NCBI GenBank assembly: GCA_963756575.1
Contig: CAVWOM010000001.1
Location: 744,001 to 808,000 of the forward strand
DNA length: 64,000 bases
Direction of reading: 5' to 3'
Origin: Palsa-504 sp963756575
GTDB lineage: Bacteria; Actinomycetota; Actinomycetes; Streptosporangiales; Streptosporangiaceae
A program made the position numbers and the translations under genes. The notes beneath the pieces were generated by a model. It was given only the letters and a program-made list of their open reading frames with translations. It was not told where the DNA came from and did not search any database. This document shows, piece by piece, positions 61,657 through 64,000 of the stretch. The stretch's first letter is position 1; each line of letters opens with the position of its first letter.

Positions 61657-62223
61657 ATGCACGAGGACCTGATTACTGATCTGGTGGTCCAGGCCAGAAC
61701 CGGCGACCAGCGGGCGTGGGACGCTCTCGTCGAGCGGTTCGCGCCCCTGATCTGGTCGATAGCCCGCCGTCATGACCTGAGCCGCGTCGAGGCCGAAGAC
61801 GTCGGCCAGGTGGTCTGGCTCCGGCTAGTGGACCAGCTCGGAAAAATCCGCGATCCGGCCGCGCTGCCGGGCTGGCTCGCCACGACCGCCCAGCGGGAAT
61901 GCATCCGGGTCGCACGTACGGCGTCGAGGCTGTCCGTCGGTACGCAGCTGCCTGACCTGGAGGACATCCTGGACGAGCGGGCCGAGCCGGTCGATCACGA
62001 CCTGCTCGGGGCGGAGCGCGATGCCGCGCTGCGGGCGGCGGCCGCGCGCCTGCCGCTGGCCTGCCAGCAGCTGCTCACCCTGCTCATGGCTGATCCGCCG
62101 GTCTCGTACGCCGAGATCAGCGACAGGCTGGGCATCGCGGTCGGGTGCATCGGACCCACCCGGCGGCGCTGCCTGGACCGGCTGCGCCGCGACCCGGCTA
62201 TCGCGGCCCTGATCGATGCGTGA
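61657..62223 (+). CDS. ECF-type RNA polymerase sigma factor
   Basis: A 188-residue sigma-70-family protein divergent from the AfsR-type gene. Region 2 is ITDLVVQARTGDQRAWDALV, then RFAPLIWSIARRHDLSRVEA and EDVGQVVWLRLVDQLGKI. Region 4 is AAARLPLACQQLLTLLMADP, then SYAEISDRLGIAVGCIGPTR. No anti-sigma gene is adjacent. The GCIGPTR wording is common in actinobacterial ECF groups without a cognate anti-sigma. It might act with the AfsR protein, though nothing proves it. Confidence 0.9.
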   Translation: MHEDLITDLVVQARTGDQRAWDALVERFAPLIWSIARRHDLSRVEAEDVGQVVWLRLVDQLGKIRDPAALPGWLATTAQRECIRVARTASRLSVGTQLPDLEDILDERAEPVDHDLLGAERDAALRAAAARLPLACQQLLTLLMADPPVSYAEISDRLGIAVGCIGPTRRRCLDRLRRDPAIAALIDA

Positions 62224-62230
62224 AACCAGG

Positions 62231-62274
62231 CCTCAGCGCGCCCCGGCGGCCACCGCCGCCGGGGCGCGCTGAGG
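62231..62274. terminator. Strong bidirectional hairpin terminator
   Basis: CCTCAGCGCGCCCCGGCGG (62231-62249) pairs perfectly with CCGCCGGGGCGCGCTGAGG (62256-62274) around a 6-nt loop. It sits between the ends of two convergent genes, 8 bp after the ECF stop and 11 bp from the end of the next gene. Confidence 0.85.
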
Positions 62275-62284
62275 CTCCGGCGGG

Positions 62285-63271
62285 CTACTGCTTGACCAGC
62301 GTGCCGACGGTGACGTGCGGCCAGTGGATGTTGTTGAAGTCGAGCATCACCAGCTGCGTGTACTGCAGCTGGTGCTTGTCCGGCTGGCCCCCGGTGCCGG
62401 CGATCGTCTCGATCCAGAACGTCGCCTGGGCCGTCGTGGCCAGGGCGTTGCCGCCGGAAGGATTGGTGCTCGAGGACAGGAACGCCGTGTTGGCGGTGCC
62501 GCCGCCGGCGTTGATGGAGCTGTGATCGGTCGCCACGTGCAGGAACGTCCGGCTCTTCATGGTCGTGCCCTGCAGCGAGGACTTGAGCGCGGCCTGCAGC
62601 ACGCTGTTGGGGTTCTTGATGATGTCCTGCGTCACCCCGGGAGCCACGGAGCGGAACTGGGTCGGCTGGGACAGGTTCAGCTCGGAGAACGTCTCGGCCA
62701 CCGTGTCGAAGTCGCCGTTCGCGGGGGGGTTGTTGCCGAAGAAGAACGGCAGGATGTTGTTGTTCGGGATGTTCTGCGGGCCGCCCGAGATCACCTGGGG
62801 GGCGCCTCCCTGGGCCAGGATGGTCGTGCCGTGCGGGATCGACGCCATGCGGACCACGGAGGCCGGCTCGTTCGGGTCGGCCGTGGCGGGCACCGAGGCC
62901 CAGATGCCCGGCTCGATGTGCAGGCCCGCGCCGGTGCTCGCCTCGCTGATCTGCTGCATGTAGGTCAGGCCGAACATGTTGATGTCCCCCATCGCCAGCC
63001 CGCGGTTGGGGATCGGCCCGTTGATCCGCGTGAACACCAGCGTCTCGTTGGTCATGTTCAGCTCGAGAAAGCGGTCCTGCTGGTCGGCCGGGTGGTGCGG
63101 CCTCCAGATGGCGTTGAAGCCGTGGCCCTTCCACGTGCCCAGCAGGCCGGCCAGGGCCCCGAGCGGATCGGGTGCCGCCGCGAGCGCCTGGATCGCCTCC
63201 GGCGCCTGTACCTCAGGTGTGGCGAGCCCCGCGAACGCGAAGTCCGGGTCCGTCTGCGTACCTGCCGTCAT
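62285..63271 (-). CDS. Unidentified protein with a lipocalin/nitrobindin-like opening
   Basis: A 328-residue protein from ATG 63271 with GAGGGAG upstream. After a Pro/Ala-rich start comes LGALAGLLGTWKGHGFNAIW, reminiscent of the GTW.G motif that opens nitrobindin/FABP-like beta-barrels. Long Asn-, Gly- and Thr-rich beta-like segments follow: LVFTRINGPIPNRGLAMGDI, LTYMQQISEASTGAGLHIEP, NIPNNNILPFFFGNNPPANG, and FLHVATDHSSINAGGGTANT. No signal peptide and no cysteine are visible. I do not recognise the full-length family. It sits next to the RiPP/AfsR locus but on its own transcript. Confidence 0.75.
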   Translation of the reverse strand: MTAGTQTDPDFAFAGLATPEVQAPEAIQALAAAPDPLGALAGLLGTWKGHGFNAIWRPHHPADQQDRFLELNMTNETLVFTRINGPIPNRGLAMGDINMFGLTYMQQISEASTGAGLHIEPGIWASVPATADPNEPASVVRMASIPHGTTILAQGGAPQVISGGPQNIPNNNILPFFFGNNPPANGDFDTVAETFSELNLSQPTQFRSVAPGVTQDIIKNPNSVLQAALKSSLQGTTMKSRTFLHVATDHSSINAGGGTANTAFLSSSTNPSGGNALATTAQATFWIETIAGTGGQPDKHQLQYTQLVMLDFNNIHWPHVTVGTLVKQ

Positions 63272-63883
63272 GATGACTCCCTCGAGGATCAGTAGCCGCT
63301 TGGACCGGTGCAGTTCTGGCATCTCTTCAACGACTCAGAGGCATGCCGCCGCATCCTTGATACACCTCCGGCGGCGGTTAAGTCAGGTTCGCCACGTACC
63401 GAGCGGAGTTGCCTGCGGCCCCGGCGCAGCCGCTGCGGCTTGATCCGGGGAGGGGAGTCCGGGCTGGCTTCCGGTTATCCGCCGGTCACCTCACGCTGAA
63501 GTCCGCCGTGATGTCATGAGCTGCGACTTCTGTACATCGATGTCCGAATCTACCGAATCGGGTGCTGTGTCGTTATGAGAAGACGCATAAGCGGCCGGCC
63601 AAGGATTCTGATAACGCGTCTTCGTGTCAGACAGTTCGAGAACTGTGAAAGCGGGTTAACTCGGACGCGACGTTCGTCGTTTGATAGTTCGGATTTGTGC
63701 TGCTAGCAACCGATAGTCAGGCTTTCAAACAGTACGAGAATCTGCCTTTACCTGGCCTGTTTCTTTTTAGCTTCTGGGCTCGCCCGGGGTCCTCTTTCCC
63801 CTTCGGAACGGCAGTACTGGTCAGGTCGGTCGGCTTGGACGGTCGTGCGCTGAGGCACGGCTGTGGTTTACGAAGGGACCCGG
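63272..63883. other. Long intergenic region, relatively AT-rich
   Basis: About 610 bp without a gene I can support. From about 63500 to 63790 the DNA is clearly more AT-rich than the rest. It contains the palindrome at 63631-63646 and a long-spaced inverted pair, GAAGACGC (63579-63586) and GCGTCTTC (63616-63623). Confidence 0.55.
63631..63646. promoter_or_regulatory. Perfect 16-bp palindrome, possible operator
   Basis: ACAGTTC and GAACTGT flank a central GA. It lies about 240 bp beyond the end of the TetR-type gene and 360 bp upstream of the unidentified gene, in AT-richer DNA. The size suits a dimeric repressor, but no partner is proven. Confidence 0.4.
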
Positions 63884-64000
63884 TTAGGTCTCGAGCCGTC
63901 TCAGGGCCAGTTCGATCACGTCCGCCCGGCTGCGCGCGCCGTGATCGGCGGCGATGGAGCGGTTGCCGATCAGCAGCGAGAAGAAGAGCATGCTGCGCGC
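63884..64000 (-). CDS. TetR-family regulator, C-terminal end only
   Basis: The last 38 residues run off the window edge: SMLFFSLLIGNRSIAADHGA, then RSRADVIELALRRLET and a TAA. The FFSLLIGNRSIAADHG pattern and the final helix are typical of C-terminal ligand domains of actinobacterial TetR proteins. The DNA-binding part is outside the window. Confidence 0.6.
   Translation of the reverse strand, partial: ARSMLFFSLLIGNRSIAADHGARSRADVIELALRRLET

Noticed and set aside
1..64000. CRISPR array, rRNA or complete tRNA genes, prophage structural genes
   Set aside because: No evenly spaced short repeats with unique spacers, no rRNA-like stretch, no foldable complete tRNA, and no capsid, terminase or tail genes were seen.

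Overview
The window is very GC-rich and carries typical high-GC actinobacterial gene families: an AfsR/SARP regulator, PadR, MerR and FadR-type regulators, NarL-type two-component genes, MalFG-like sugar permeases, DrrAB-like exporters and an HrdB-like sigma factor. Many adjacent genes overlap by ATGA or GTGA. I infer a filamentous or otherwise antibiotic-producing type of Actinomycetota. I cannot name a genus.

Layout. 0.1-4.5 kb: a PadR regulator with a divergent MacB-like FtsX exporter. 4.8-22.1 kb: an accessory island with a PIN-like toxin/antitoxin pair, a decayed MerR-controlled ABC exporter, a Tat lipoprotein deacetylase, an IS3-family element, a complete four-gene Wadjet (JetABCD, SMC-type anti-plasmid) operon, and transposase, SDR and Uma2 debris. 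22.1-25.2 kb: a minus-strand operon of two RibD/DHFR-fold proteins, a hydrolase, a DUF4287 protein and a methyltransferase. 25.7-33.9 kb: a carbohydrate uptake cassette (FadR-type regulator, lipoprotein, two permeases, a putative alpha-barrel hydrolase, a beta-propeller lipoprotein) lying between two ~117-bp direct repeats. 34.0-40.0 kb: a two-component system divergent from a compact exporter operon containing a cupin. 40.0-44.1 kb: a glycoside hydrolase and MGDG-synthase-like glycosyltransferase divergent from an alternative-oxidase-like diiron protein and a methyltransferase. 44.2-45.3 kb: gene fragments and a MITE-like element. 45.4-54.0 kb: two MFS exporters, a VOC protein, a principal-type sigma factor, a broken redoxin gene, an MDR dehydrogenase and an acyl-CoA ligase. 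54.0-63.3 kb: a candidate RiPP locus (precursor, B12-type radical SAM enzyme, frameshifted S53 peptidase) beside an AfsR-type regulator, an ECF sigma factor and an unidentified protein. The window ends in the tail of a TetR-type gene.

The two most interesting systems are the Wadjet operon, which is preceded by a 52-bp element also found next to the toxin/antitoxin pair, and the RiPP locus, whose precursor has no Cys, Trp or His. Broken genes are unusually frequent (amber codon, single-base frameshifts, internal deletions, chimeras). Either the accessory regions are decaying or some frameshifts are sequence errors.
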